Shown here one piece after another: positions 1 through 9,059 of a DNA stretch of 64,000 nucleotides. This DNA is from an uncultured Latescibacterota bacterium (GTDB lineage: Bacteria > Latescibacterota > UBA2968). The position numbers and the translations under genes were made by a program. Under the pieces are notes generated by a model that was not told the DNA's origin, did no database searches, and saw nothing but the letters and a program-made list of their open reading frames with translations. Each line of letters starts with the position of its first letter. Position 1 is the first letter of the stretch. The DNA lies in contig OX638329.1 of assembly GCA_951812755.1 (NCBI GenBank), positions 5,216,522-5,280,521 of the forward strand, in the 5' to 3' direction.

Positions 1-582
1 CCACCATGCGAATACAAGTCCAAATGTAAAGCCTAGGGGAAATTGCCACGGGTTCAGGTAAGATAAAAAAAATAAAATTGTCGACAAAATAGCGGCCTGA
101 GACTTTGACCAACAGACCAATAAACCACCTAAAATAATGCCTCTAAATAGCACCTCATCTACTATGGGTTCTTGAATTACCGTGGCATAAAAGGCCAACC
201 AATAAGGGACTTCCTGGCCGACCATTGATTGAAAATTATTCAGCCAGAACTCCGGCATCGGAATCAAGTATATTACCATTTTTCTTAATTCTAGAGCGAC
301 TATAACTAATCCGAGGATAGATACGACAATTGGAAATAACAATTGCCACGAAATTGCTTTTATGGGCATAATATCGGACCACGAAGACCATGTTCGATCA
401 GTTCGGCGCAAAACATAACACACGACCAAAACAAAACTCGCCAGTCCTACATAGATCATATAATGACTTGTGTGTATCGGATAGCCTATAATTCTTCCCA
501 GTATCACAATCGGGATCATCAAACCTATCTGAATCAGGAATAACAATAGCCAAACAGACTGCTTCAGATTTGGATATGTCAC
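1..582 (-). CDS. CPBP/Abi-family intramembrane protease homologue (3' part cut by window edge)
   Basis: The minus-strand frame is open for 194 codons from a GTG at 582-580 to the left edge. It encodes a very hydrophobic multi-TM protein. Near residues 137-146 it reads EPIVDEVLFRG, the first glutamate/arginine motif of CPBP (CAAX protease/bacteriocin-processing) proteins, followed by FFLSYLNPWQ, the second motif. In the family the second motif is normally FxxxH; here the His position is Tyr (codon TAC), and the usual Glu-Glu pair is Asp-Glu. The GTG overlaps the stop of the upstream gene by one base (TAGTG), so translation is probably coupled. CPBP proteins act as membrane proteases or bacteriocin-immunity proteins; the altered motif suggests immunity or a dead protease. 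Family call fairly sure, function inferred. Confidence 0.7.
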   Translation of the reverse strand, partial: MTYPNLKQSVWLLLFLIQIGLMIPIVILGRIIGYPIHTSHYMIYVGLASFVLVVCYVLRRTDRTWSSWSDIMPIKAISWQLLFPIVVSILGLVIVALELRKMVIYLIPMPEFWLNNFQSMVGQEVPYWLAFYATVIQEPIVDEVLFRGIILGGLLVCWSKSQAAILSTILFFLSYLNPWQFPLGFTFGLVFAWW

Positions 583-1148
583 TACTTTCTCCCGGTTGAT
601 AGGGTTAAATCACCAGTAACTCTCAACCCTCGCGATTGAACGGGAACGCCTTTTTCTGACAGTAAGGACAAGACAGATTCAGGTTGTCTCGATACGAGGA
701 TCAATTGTTTCACCTTTTTTTTTCGTTTGAGTTTATAGCGGGTAAGGTATTCTTTATTTAATCTTAACCTAATCAATGCCCCTGGAAGCCAAAATCCTTC
801 TAAAAAAACAGGAGGGCCTGAGGCATTAATGGCGAAACGATTTGTAAATTTTTTTCGATCAACAATAAAAATCTCAGCATATTCAATTGTATTCAATAAA
901 ATCTCTTCCTTACCGGAAAAATAATAACCAAATGTTATTGTTGTGTCCCCTATCTGAATTATATAACGCCAATAAAGAAAAAATATAAAGCAAATCATCA
1001 AAAGTGCAGCAACCATACTCAAGTAACTTATAAATTTCATACTAAAAAAATAAAGAAAAATAAAAACAATAGCCAGATTTGCTGTTGTGAAAGACAGGAT
1101 TACTGTCCAAGGTGTTATCGTCTCGTAATAGACTATATTTTTTTTCAT
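582..1148 (-). CDS. Two-TM membrane protein with PH-like domain
   Basis: A 188-residue protein with two adjacent transmembrane segments (about residues 14-35 and 40-62). A soluble, beta-rich, basic C-terminal half follows, in the arrangement of bacterial PH-domain (YdbS/YcxB-like) membrane proteins. I do not recognise a specific family. The region is AT-rich compared with the glycosyltransferase genes next to it. The ATG at 1148 has only a weak ribosome site (GAG). It lies 123 bases downstream of the small precursor-like gene and is coupled by a one-base overlap to the CPBP gene, so the three likely form one operon. A role in immunity or transport for the small protein is inference. Confidence 0.55.
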   Translation of the reverse strand: MKKNIVYYETITPWTVILSFTTANLAIVFIFLYFFSMKFISYLSMVAALLMICFIFFLYWRYIIQIGDTTITFGYYFSGKEEILLNTIEYAEIFIVDRKKFTNRFAINASGPPVFLEGFWLPGALIRLRLNKEYLTRYKLKRKKKVKQLILVSRQPESVLSLLSEKGVPVQSRGLRVTGDLTLSTGRK

Positions 1149-1271
1149 TTATGAATTCTCATTTTTTGGAACTGAAGCCATATATCTTCTTTCCCAATTC
1201 GAAATACAGATTTTTCAGACAAAGATTGAAGTTGGCTTCAGTCCCAAGTTCAATTACTCAACTTGGTCAAT

Positions 1272-1670
1272 TCAAGATGAATTGCTGGCATTCATAAGAT
1301 CTACTAGAAGATTTTCCCCCATTAGAAAAGTTTCACTGACCATATCTCCCAAGCTGTCTACACCTGAAGCTACGGTTTCGGCGATCTGATCATTAAGATC
1401 GGGTTTTATCGCAGTAGCAAGAGCATAAACTCCTGCTCCAATTGCAACCCCAGCTGCAATGCCAGGATGGCCTGTTGCAACAAGAACCTCTGCACCCGTT
1501 GCAGCAGCATAACAAACTGCGTAGGTTAGAAAATCACTTTCGAGATCTCCTCCTCCCTGTACATTCATCTGAGCCTGTTCAAGATATTCCTCTCGCACAG
1601 GCAATGGAGCACAGGTCAAAAAAGCATTTTGAGGGTCGGTTGTCGTACGATTTGCCAACGTTTGAGTCAT
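1272..1670 (-). CDS. Small precursor-like protein with Gly-Gly-Gly motif and glycine-rich hydrophobic core
   Basis: A 132-residue protein of unknown function. Residues 1-38 are polar and end in NVQGGGD (Gly 39-41), resembling a double-glycine leader. Residues 49-88 are hydrophobic and rich in Ala and Gly (GIAAGVAIGAGVYALAT), like membrane-inserting bacteriocins or GxxxG helices. The tail is acidic. The start is firm: GGAGG at 1676-1680 lies six bases before the ATG. It is followed by a PH-like membrane protein and a CPBP homologue, a combination seen in bacteriocin loci. It could equally be a small membrane-associated protein of another kind; no ABC peptidase transporter is visible in the window. 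Confidence 0.45.
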   Translation of the reverse strand: MTQTLANRTTTDPQNAFLTCAPLPVREEYLEQAQMNVQGGGDLESDFLTYAVCYAAATGAEVLVATGHPGIAAGVAIGAGVYALATAIKPDLNDQIAETVASGVDSLGDMVSETFLMGENLLVDLMNASNSS

Positions 1671-1836
1671 AATATCCTCCGAAAAATAAGTGAATTGTAA
1701 CGTTCATCAAGTAATTTATTTTTGTACGTCGTATCAAACCAATTTCTCAGGATTTGATACAACTCATCTCGTCATTTCTCTCACCTCCTTTCTTCAATAT
1801 CTCAGCGAAGCACAGATAGCATCCCTTTGGCGCCTG

Positions 1837-3240
1837 TCAGGGAGCCGTGAGCATATCGCTGAAGTGTCGGATTTTGCGAAGCGTTTTGTAAGCTCTATCG
1901 CGTGTCTCACACAAGCCCAGCAGAGCAGCTTCGACTTCATTTGGATGTAAATGTTGCATCAAGTGAAGGCCCATGCCCTCAAGAAGGGACATATCCTGTC
2001 CCAAAAACGAAATGCGCGGCAACGGACCCTGCCTGCTTCCCAAATAGTTAAATATTTTGGACATACTTTTCGGGTTACCAGACACATCACAACCCTGTGA
2101 AAAATTCACAGTTACTGGAATCGGGCACGCGGGTGCATCGCGTTTGACCAGCAAATCTTCAAACAGTGCCATGTGCTGCTGCGCCGTATGATCCCAGGAA
2201 AATTCGAGCGCGCGTTTGCGAGCACCCTCTCCCATTTCCACGCGCTCTGTCTTACTATTCAATAGATCGCGCACAGCATCCGAAATCACCTCAGGAGCGA
2301 TATAACCCGTCACATTCAATGGCTCATCTTCAAACCGTTCAATCTCGATCAACCGCCCACAACTGCCCAACAACTCTGGCGCACCCGCAAAATTGGTCGC
2401 CACAACAGGCAGACCACACGCCATGCCCTCTATGACAGTTGAAGGACAAGACTCATACGAATACACTGACAGCGCGCACAACACATCCAGCATATTGTAA
2501 TACAGCGGCATAGCCGTATAGGGTTGCGCGCCCAAAAAGACCACATTGGGTGGATGTGTCACAGGTGCAAACTGCTTGCCAATCACCGCAAACAACACAT
2601 TGGGATTCAGATCGGCCATTCGCAAAAACGGATAAGCACCCTTGCCCGGCTCAAACCGCCCGCAAAAACCCACCACAGGCATCTCTAAAAAACGTTGATC
2701 ACCCGTCTTATCCGCGACCTCCTTTCGCGCTTGCAACTTATCCATCGGCACAAACACCTCGGCATCTATCCCATTGGTAATCGGATGCAAATACGACTTG
2801 TCAAATACCAGCTTGCCGATTTCGTCAGCGACATACACCGATTTGGGCGACAGGGCATCACAAGGCCGCAACAGCGAATAACATTGAAGCACCTTGTCTA
2901 TAAAATCCCGATTGCGTCCAAAAGAACACGACAGCCGAATCACAATGGGTGCGGGACACACATGGCGGAAAAACGCGACATCATCTGCTTTGGGTTCAAA
3001 CATCAACACACCGTCATATCCCTGCCGCTCAAACCATTGTCGAGACGAATCAATCGTCTCAAATGAGGGTCGAATACCGTGCAAATTCGGACCATAATCC
3101 ACTGCTTCAGACGCTGGCATATACACCTCGCAATACTTCGATAACGCCTGCACATGGTTAAAACCTGATAGGGCCGCTCCGCTATTTGACGCTATTACTT
3201 TCTCGCGGTCGTGATATGGATGTGGCACGTAAATTTTCAT
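1837..3240 (-). CDS. GT4-type glycosyltransferase
   Basis: A 467-residue GT-B fold glycosyltransferase of the GT1/GT4 group, predicted to move a sugar from a nucleotide donor to a cell-surface or lipid acceptor in the cytoplasm. The C-terminal Rossmann half shows VVGFCGRFEPGKG (about residue 188) and the donor-site stretch YESCPSTVIEGMACGLPVVA with the family EX7E-like acidic residues, followed by GAPELL. The last 100 residues after the catalytic core (from about 370) are an extension I do not recognise. It starts eight bases after the stop of the upstream glycosyltransferase fusion, so the two are one operon and probably build the same polysaccharide or glycolipid. Confidence 0.8.
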   Translation of the reverse strand: MKIYVPHPYHDREKVIASNSGAALSGFNHVQALSKYCEVYMPASEAVDYGPNLHGIRPSFETIDSSRQWFERQGYDGVLMFEPKADDVAFFRHVCPAPIVIRLSCSFGRNRDFIDKVLQCYSLLRPCDALSPKSVYVADEIGKLVFDKSYLHPITNGIDAEVFVPMDKLQARKEVADKTGDQRFLEMPVVGFCGRFEPGKGAYPFLRMADLNPNVLFAVIGKQFAPVTHPPNVVFLGAQPYTAMPLYYNMLDVLCALSVYSYESCPSTVIEGMACGLPVVATNFAGAPELLGSCGRLIEIERFEDEPLNVTGYIAPEVISDAVRDLLNSKTERVEMGEGARKRALEFSWDHTAQQHMALFEDLLVKRDAPACPIPVTVNFSQGCDVSGNPKSMSKIFNYLGSRQGPLPRISFLGQDMSLLEGMGLHLMQHLHPNEVEAALLGLCETRDRAYKTLRKIRHFSDMLTAP

Positions 3241-3248
3241 TTTTTACC

Positions 3249-5774
3249 TCATTTCAGCGATTCGATAAATTTTCGCGTTTGCTCGGCACCATCCATAGAT
3301 AGATGGTGTTCGGGCACAGAACTTTCGAGTATTTCGGCAATAGCTTTTGCCATCTTTGTCACACCGAGTTGGTCGGGGTGTATCACCTGTACAATACCCA
3401 ACCCCATCAACTGCTGTGCGCGAAATTCCTGATCATCCATCGCAATACTCGGCACCAGAATCGATGGAACTTGTGTCTCCAACACATTCATACACGTATT
3501 GTAGCCCGCACGACTAATCGACAAATCCGCGTGTTTCATCCACGCCAAAAAATTGGACGTAAAGCGTTCAATGCGAAACGGACCATCACCGCACAACGCG
3601 CGCAAAGCATCAAAATGCCTTTCATCGATAAACGCACCTGCAAAAATCACCATCTTACGCCCATCGTACGCATCGTCCTGTGCCAATTGTTTCCACGCTT
3701 CAATACACGGCGCAACAAGCGCAAGCCCCTCAGCACCACCGCCAGCACTGACCAACACATACCGACCAGGCGCACCATCAGGTCGAGATACATCCTCAAG
3801 TTTCTCAGAAACAAACCCCGTATAAACCACGGGAATACCGATATCATCTATCCAGGGAAAGTGATCTTCCAACCGCGATAGTTGGGAATCGCCATGCACC
3901 AGTACCGCATCGAAATACTGATTCAACACGGGCACAACCTCCTCGTAATACCGCCGATTAAAAGCCAAATACTCGTGATGTATCCCGCCAAAAGGCACCG
4001 AATAAAACCGTATTGCGTCCCCATCGCGTCTCTGTGCAAGCGCAACAGTCGGTTGCAACACATTGCTTTTTGCCCGCGTTGGAATATCGCGCAGCGAACA
4101 CAACACCTTCGCGCCGGGATTGATCTGATTGAGCCTGATAATAGTATTGAGGATTTCGCTCTTGAGCGACCACCGAGAAAAAGGGAAAAACTCAACACAA
4201 AACACATCCGGACAAATCTGTTCCATCGCTTTGGAAAGCCTGACCTGACGCTCGTGCATCACAGCCTGCAAATCACTCTCCGTATCAACAGGCTCAATGC
4301 CCTGTGCGCCCGTGCGAAGGGGCGGCAGAGAAATACGCACCACCCGATCATCGAGATCGGCTTCGGGAACAGGGCGTCCGCCATCGAGAAAAAACACATC
4401 GCATGTCTTGACTAACGCATTGACAATCTGTCGATTGCGAAAATAGTGTCCAACGCCAATGAGATGCTGGCTGTAAAATGCAACGCGTGTGCGGGTTTTC
4501 ACTTGTTGATCGATACATTCCATACGGGCAGGACAAACGGCTATCGCGGACTCATATATCCCGCGATAGCCTTCCACAACCTGCCTCCATGTGCGCTCTG
4601 ACCGCACCCATTCGCTGCCCTTTTTTCCCAATTGCATCCGCAGCGCGGGATTCTCGATGAGTTCGACACACGTCTGGATGAGACTCTCGACATCATCTGC
4701 CACAAAAACGCGCCCGGTTTCGCCGTCTGTAACCACCTCCGTAAGTGCGGCTACATCACTAACAACAACGGCTTTTTCCATAGCCATCGCCTCATAAGGC
4801 TTCATCGGCGTGACCAGTTCGGTGACGCGGCTGCGCGTGCGCGGAATCACAAAAACATCCAGCATCGCGTAATAGGCAGCAATCTGGTCGTGCGGTATTT
4901 CACCCGTAAAAATCACCATGTCCGCCAGACCACGCTCATGCGCTTCGCGCTGCAATGGTGGCAGGTCTCGTCCACCGCCCACAATTAACACTTTGAGATT
5001 GACATACCGCCTGCGAAGAACCTCACACGCCTGCAACAGCAAACGCAATCCCTCCAGCGACCGCACCAGACCGATATAGCCCAACACCACATCGCCCAAT
5101 TCAATCCCCAGGCGATTGGCAAGTTCGCCTGACCGATTTTTGGGTGTATATTGCTCAACCGCCACGCCATTGGGCACCACACCTATTTTGCCTTCGTCAA
5201 CACCTTCGCGTATGCACTCTGCTTTCAATACCTCGGACAATGTCACCACAGCATCAGCTTGTCGCATCGCATTGACATGTTGCCCGTGCTGTTGGCGATA
5301 AGCCTCTGAATCGGGAGTTAGCATACCTTGCGCCACACCGCTATCGTGCCACAAACCCCGCACCTCGTACACCACAGGCAGACCATAGTGATGCCCTATA
5401 TCAATTGCAACCTGCGCGTTTCTACCCGGCGAAGCAGCGTGCAACACATCGGGTTTTTCTGCCTCAACAGCCCGCGCAACGCGCTTGCGAAAGTGGTGCT
5501 CCTGCCCCGCACGATAGATTTGCAGGGTATCTGTTTTGCCCAAGCGTTCGCCCATACGTATCCTGTATTCTTCAGAAGTGTTTCTCAAATAAGGCACATC
5601 ATCGATATATTCGACACCATCGGTGAGTTCCTTAGACACACCCCACCGCGTGAGCACCACAGGATCAAAACCAAGCGCTTTATGCGTGTTGATGATATAC
5701 TGGCTTCGCAAACTGTAGCCGCTTTGTCGGTGTGGCAGCGAAATATCCAGAATATGTAGAATTTTTATCGGCAT
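3249..5774 (-). CDS. Two-domain glycosyltransferase fusion: GT4 unit + MurG/GT28-like unit
   Basis: An 841-residue protein with two different GT-B glycosyltransferase units. Residues 1-415 are GT4-like: an N-terminal HILDISLPHRQSGYS strand-loop, GVVPNGVAVEQY, VVLGYIGLVRSLEG and PYEAMAMEKAVVVSD, the donor site. Residues about 435-841 form a second unit beginning RVAFYSQHLIGVGHYFRN and ending with RAGYNTCMNVLETQVPSILV near 770, the MurG/GT28-type donor loop (COG4671-like predicted glycosyltransferase). No stop or frameshift separates the halves. One polypeptide could therefore add two sugars in turn. It is followed by another GT4 gene eight bases on. The acceptor is unknown. Confidence 0.78.
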   Translation of the reverse strand: MPIKILHILDISLPHRQSGYSLRSQYIINTHKALGFDPVVLTRWGVSKELTDGVEYIDDVPYLRNTSEEYRIRMGERLGKTDTLQIYRAGQEHHFRKRVARAVEAEKPDVLHAASPGRNAQVAIDIGHHYGLPVVYEVRGLWHDSGVAQGMLTPDSEAYRQQHGQHVNAMRQADAVVTLSEVLKAECIREGVDEGKIGVVPNGVAVEQYTPKNRSGELANRLGIELGDVVLGYIGLVRSLEGLRLLLQACEVLRRRYVNLKVLIVGGGRDLPPLQREAHERGLADMVIFTGEIPHDQIAAYYAMLDVFVIPRTRSRVTELVTPMKPYEAMAMEKAVVVSDVAALTEVVTDGETGRVFVADDVESLIQTCVELIENPALRMQLGKKGSEWVRSERTWRQVVEGYRGIYESAIAVCPARMECIDQQVKTRTRVAFYSQHLIGVGHYFRNRQIVNALVKTCDVFFLDGGRPVPEADLDDRVVRISLPPLRTGAQGIEPVDTESDLQAVMHERQVRLSKAMEQICPDVFCVEFFPFSRWSLKSEILNTIIRLNQINPGAKVLCSLRDIPTRAKSNVLQPTVALAQRRDGDAIRFYSVPFGGIHHEYLAFNRRYYEEVVPVLNQYFDAVLVHGDSQLSRLEDHFPWIDDIGIPVVYTGFVSEKLEDVSRPDGAPGRYVLVSAGGGAEGLALVAPCIEAWKQLAQDDAYDGRKMVIFAGAFIDERHFDALRALCGDGPFRIERFTSNFLAWMKHADLSISRAGYNTCMNVLETQVPSILVPSIAMDDQEFRAQQLMGLGIVQVIHPDQLGVTKMAKAIAEILESSVPEHHLSMDGAEQTRKFIESLK

Positions 5775-5825
5775 AGGATTTTCAAATTGTCTCCTGTCTT
5801 TCCAACACTTTTAAGACCTATTCTT

Positions 5826-6539
5826 TTATGAATTTTTTTGAATAAGGCTTCCGCATCTCACTGTTGCGCGGTAATCGGTAAGAGACATGTCATTTACCTT
5901 CTTAAACACCTCACAAAAATACTTTGATGACCGATACCCACATGCATTTGCAACTTCATAGGTCAACAGGGATTGTTCGCCTATTAAGTGCTGTGCATGG
6001 GCGATTCTAACCTCTCTCAATTTTTCTCGGAAAGGCATGCCAACATGCTTTTTGAACAAAGCGCTCAGATGCGTTCTGGAAAGTTTGAAATGGTCTATGA
6101 GATCACTAAATTTGAGGTCCGGGTTGCTATAATGCGCCTCCAAAAAGGCTTCAAACGCGATTTTCCAACTCGAATCTGACGGGATATGGGTTTTGACCTC
6201 AGCCAAAAACCTGTTCTTCTCAATGGGCTTATTGACCACGCTGACCGCCCCTGCTCGGATTATTCCTTCGGTTAATTCCATCGGAGCAACTTCCCCCATG
6301 ATCAGGATAGGCGTCTGAATATTCTCTGCCTTCATCCCCTTCAAAAGGGTTATCCCATCGTGCCCATCTGCTCCTCTGTCAGCAATAACGAGATGGATAT
6401 CTTCTCGTCTCAAAATTTCAAGACCTTCTATCCCGTTTTCTGCTGTGAATACGCCATAAGGTTCATCGCGCAGAAATCCTGCAAGGGTCGATAGAACGCG
6501 GGGATCGTGATCTATAATCAGAATTTTTTGTTTCTCCAT
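5826..6539 (-). CDS. Response regulator with AraC-type DNA-binding domain
   Basis: A 237-residue two-domain transcription regulator. The N-terminal receiver (residues 1-118) has the acidic pair D10/D12, the phosphoacceptor D54 in VIADRGADG and the conserved Lys-Pro at K104. The usual Thr/Ser switch position is Gly (ILIMGE). The C-terminal half carries two helix-turn-helix motifs of the AraC/XylS type (LSRTHLSALFKKHVG and YEVANACGYRSSKYFCEVFKK). I chose the ATG at 6539, which begins directly at the receiver; an upstream GTG at 6632 would add 31 residues with no family match. No sensor kinase lies nearby, so it is an orphan regulator here. It sits upstream of, and co-oriented with, the glycosyltransferase genes, which it may control. 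Confidence 0.85.
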   Translation of the reverse strand: MEKQKILIIDHDPRVLSTLAGFLRDEPYGVFTAENGIEGLEILRREDIHLVIADRGADGHDGITLLKGMKAENIQTPILIMGEVAPMELTEGIIRAGAVSVVNKPIEKNRFLAEVKTHIPSDSSWKIAFEAFLEAHYSNPDLKFSDLIDHFKLSRTHLSALFKKHVGMPFREKLREVRIAHAQHLIGEQSLLTYEVANACGYRSSKYFCEVFKKVNDMSLTDYRATVRCGSLIQKNS

Positions 6540-7074
6540 ATCAGGACTCGAATAATCGGCAAAGTGTTTTACATGGGAAGAAATTGTAATATAGTTTTTG
6601 CACCGAACACAAACGTATGCACAAAAGAGCACATATCTCTACACTATTCAAACAGATACGTGCAACCTGTGTGCCAATGTGAATCTCTAAAATAATAACA
6701 CTTATAAACCATTATTATTATTGCGTATAAAGATTATTATCGAGTAAAAGGCAGGCTGAATACCGAATTAAGAGGTGAAAACATCGTTCACTTTTCTCTT
6801 TTCAATTGAACATTATTTGCACTTTAATTCGCATTGACAATCGCGTTCCAGATTGTTATTTTTTCTACATCTTTCTCAAGTTCTCAGCTTGAGATATTTA
6901 CCTGCCGCTGACAGTTGACTTGCCCGGTCTTGTCGGCGGCTTTTTCATACAACAATAATAATAATACCACCTCTTCTTTCGCTGCAATAAAAAAAGATTC
7001 CACTTATGTCCTATTTGACCTCTATATGTCTTATTTTTTGTACTTTTTTTCCTAATCTTACGAGCTTGTATTGC
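6540..7074. other. AT-rich intergenic region without a recognisable gene
   Basis: About 535 bases of AT-rich sequence upstream of the response regulator. Short open frames exist on both strands but show no family resemblance or good ribosome site. On the plus strand TTGACA (6834-6839), 17 bases, then TATTTT resembles a sigma-70 promoter but leads to no gene. The last bases before 7075 begin to match the 3' end of the DUF362 gene at 10290, see the duplicated block. Confidence 0.5.
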
Positions 7075-7100
7075 CCCCGAGTTCATTCACCAAAAAAATA

Positions 7101-7133
7101 ATAGGCGGATAATTGCAAAAATCATCCGCCTAT
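7101..7133. terminator. Perfect 10-bp hairpin (bidirectional terminator-like)
   Basis: ATAGGCGGAT (7101-7110) pairs perfectly with ATCCGCCTAT (7124-7133) over a 13-base loop. It lies downstream of the left PIN gene. A matching hairpin is at 10331-10363. No long T-run follows, so it may also act as a boundary or REP-like element. Confidence 0.6.
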
Positions 7134-7199
7134 CCTACTTCAGCACTGAGAAAGCTACTCAGTGAGATCAAAAGGCCGCTTTACAAAACACTGTTGACA

Positions 7200-7625
7200 C
7201 TACAAATAATCGGGAAATTCAACCTCTAAAAATCGTTTGGGAGATCCTATCAAAATGTCTTTATACTTCTCGATATCGAGAAGATCATCGTCTCCAGAAA
7301 TAATCCACTGAACCTTTCCCGCAATAGCGCAGGCTATCACATTATCATCGTCTGGATCTCTTTCTACAATACCACTCACACTTGCGGGTTCGTAAAGTTC
7401 GACCAGTTTCAATACTTCCCGCATCAACTCTGGTACACTGCTTTCTCGTGCAACCATAATTGACGCAAATTTATCACGCCCTAACACCTCTCGGAGTTCT
7501 GTGACAAGAACAGGCGAGATAACGGCTTTTATTTTTCCGTTCTCAATCAGTTTTAAAAGTTGATTCGGTAAGCCTGTCCAGAGCAGTGCCGAAACCCAAA
7601 CACTGGTATCAAGTACCACGCGCAC
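7200..7625 (-). CDS. PIN-domain toxin (TIGR00305-type), left copy
   Basis: A putative ribonuclease toxin of a type II toxin-antitoxin pair. It has the PIN acidic set: D in VVLDTSVW near the start, E in TELREVLGRDKF, the DPDDDNVIA cluster and ISGDDDLLDI. The frame is open upstream to 7670, but the GTG at 7625 is the likely start: AAAGGA lies eight bases before it and the encoded protein then begins exactly at the PIN fold (VRVVLDTSVW), giving 141 residues. This overlaps the antitoxin 3' end by 17 bases, the usual coupled layout. It differs from the copy at 10406 at only about nine positions, all in the N-terminal two thirds. Confidence 0.85.
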   Translation of the reverse strand: MRVVLDTSVWVSALLWTGLPNQLLKLIENGKIKAVISPVLVTELREVLGRDKFASIMVARESSVPELMREVLKLVELYEPASVSGIVERDPDDDNVIACAIAGKVQWIISGDDDLLDIEKYKDILIGSPKRFLEVEFPDYL

Positions 7626-7857
7626 CGCATTTTTCCTTTCGATAAGCATGAACCTCGTCGGCAATCTCACTTAATGGAGGTTCTACAAGACTTGGCCCTC
7701 TCGTGGCGATTTGGGAGAGCGATGCTGTTTTTTTTTGTTTTAGAATCAGCGTATCACCCTCTATAAAAGCTGTCAGGCTTTCGCCATTTTCAATCCAACC
7801 TTTGATTTCGTCAGGCAAAATCAGCTTATCATCAATGACTTCAACAGCATATTCCAT
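7609..7857 (-). CDS. AbrB/SpoVT-like antitoxin, left copy
   Basis: An 82-residue protein whose first 45 residues (VIDDKLILPDEIKGW, then GDTLILKQKK) fit the swapped-hairpin AbrB-type DNA-binding fold of antitoxins. The charged tail is probably the toxin-binding part. It precedes and overlaps the PIN gene. It would repress the pair by binding its own upstream region, which is conserved with the second copy at 10815-11063. Confidence 0.75.
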   Translation of the reverse strand: MEYAVEVIDDKLILPDEIKGWIENGESLTAFIEGDTLILKQKKTASLSQIATRGPSLVEPPLSEIADEVHAYRKEKCGARGT

Positions 7858-8071
7858 AGTGCTTGTCCTTTAAAAAATATTGAGCATAATATTCTTTTTC
7901 AAAAATATACAACTCCACCTTAAATGTCAATCTGCGATCCCCAATTGATTTTTTTAGTTATTCAGGATATAGAATACAATTCTTTGATTTTTTTCTTGAT
8001 GTTTTTTATATCTTTCTTCTACCTTTTGTCGCACTTTAAGTTATGCTATTACTTTTTCGCAGGATAGTCCA

Positions 8072-9043
8072 ATGAATCAACTCATTGATCAAAACGGCCA
8101 ATTTATTCCGCCCGCTTCGCTGGCAGAGTGGGAAGAAAAGCGCACGAAAATTCTCGAAGCAGCGCAGGAAATAATGGGTCTCTTGCCTGGAGACGAGAAG
8201 CGATGTCCCCTCGCCGTGGATTTCGTAGAAGAAGTAGATTGCGGCACCTATATAAGGCAAATGATCACTTACGCCGCAGAACCCGGCGACCGCGCACAGG
8301 CGTATTTGCTCATCCCAAAACAGGCTCTGGACGGACGGGTGTGTTCAGCTATCTTGTGTCCGCACCCGACGCATGCGACATTGGGATACAAAACCGTCGT
8401 GGGATTGGGCGACCGCCCCAATCGGGCCTATGCCAGTGAATTGGCCGAGCGCGGCTTTGTCACCATAGCACCGTCCTATCCCATGCTCGCGAGATATTGG
8501 CCCGATGTATTTGGTCTGGGCTATGAAAGTGGAACCATGAAAGCGATTTGGGACAATATCCGGGCAATTGATTTGCTGGAAACACTGCCGTATGTAAAGC
8601 GGGGACCCGTCGGGACAATCGGGCACTCCCTGGGCGGGCATAATTCGGTTTATACCGCTGTTTTTGAACCGCGCATCGGCGTTGTCGTATCGAGTTGCGG
8701 ATTGGATTCCTACATAGATTACAAAGACGGAAATCTCGCTGGATGGACGCAAGATCGGTATATGCCCAAATTGAAAAATTACGTCCATCGCCTGTGGGAT
8801 ATACCCTTTGATTTTCACGACTTAATCGCGGCTCTGGCACCCCGACCCTGTTTTATTGCCGCGCCTTTGCGCGATAGCAATTTCAAATGGCAAAGTGTAG
8901 ATGCTGTTGCCAACGCAGCCTCGCGCGTGTACGCCCTTTACGGTGCAACAGAAAATCTGATTGTCGAACACCCCGATTGCGAACACGATTTTCCCAACGC
9001 CATGCGCGAACAGGCGTATCAATTATTTGAAAAACACCTTTGA
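8072..9043 (+). CDS. Alpha/beta-hydrolase (dienelactone hydrolase/acetyl xylan esterase-like)
   Basis: A 323-residue cytoplasmic hydrolase with no signal peptide. The nucleophile elbow is GTIGHSLGGH with Ser186; the likely acid is in PLRDSNFKW (about 275) and the catalytic His in CEHDFP near 307. The N-terminal cap region (1-60) and a PHPTHATLG loop at 97 resemble large dienelactone hydrolase-type esterases often found in Planctomycetes and Latescibacteria-like genomes. The substrate cannot be read from sequence. The DUF362 gene follows after 16 bases, so they are likely co-transcribed. Both are bracketed by the duplicated toxin-antitoxin blocks. Confidence 0.75.
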   Translation: MNQLIDQNGQFIPPASLAEWEEKRTKILEAAQEIMGLLPGDEKRCPLAVDFVEEVDCGTYIRQMITYAAEPGDRAQAYLLIPKQALDGRVCSAILCPHPTHATLGYKTVVGLGDRPNRAYASELAERGFVTIAPSYPMLARYWPDVFGLGYESGTMKAIWDNIRAIDLLETLPYVKRGPVGTIGHSLGGHNSVYTAVFEPRIGVVVSSCGLDSYIDYKDGNLAGWTQDRYMPKLKNYVHRLWDIPFDFHDLIAALAPRPCFIAAPLRDSNFKWQSVDAVANAASRVYALYGATENLIVEHPDCEHDFPNAMREQAYQLFEKHL

Positions 9044-9059
9044 TGACCCGAGAGACTCC

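Larger units (their letters stand above)
7075..7951. repeat. Duplicated toxin-antitoxin block, left copy
   Basis: This stretch is a near copy of about 10290-11160. It contains the same hairpin, the PIN gene, the antitoxin gene and the upstream control region, in the same orientation. Its first bases (GAGTTCAT near 7079) match the 3' end of the DUF362 gene of the right copy, although here no DUF362 gene is present. The similarity fades around 7951. The match is recent: the C-terminal halves of the two PIN proteins are identical. Confidence 0.85.

Noticed and set aside
6834-6862. Sigma-70-like promoter (TTGACA-17-TATTTT) on the plus strand
   Set aside because: No gene or RNA can be placed downstream before 8072; probably chance in AT-rich sequence.
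6898-7086. Small minus-strand open frame before the left toxin-antitoxin copy
   Set aside because: Its first residues match only the antisense of the DUF362 gene end; it is a by-product of the duplication.
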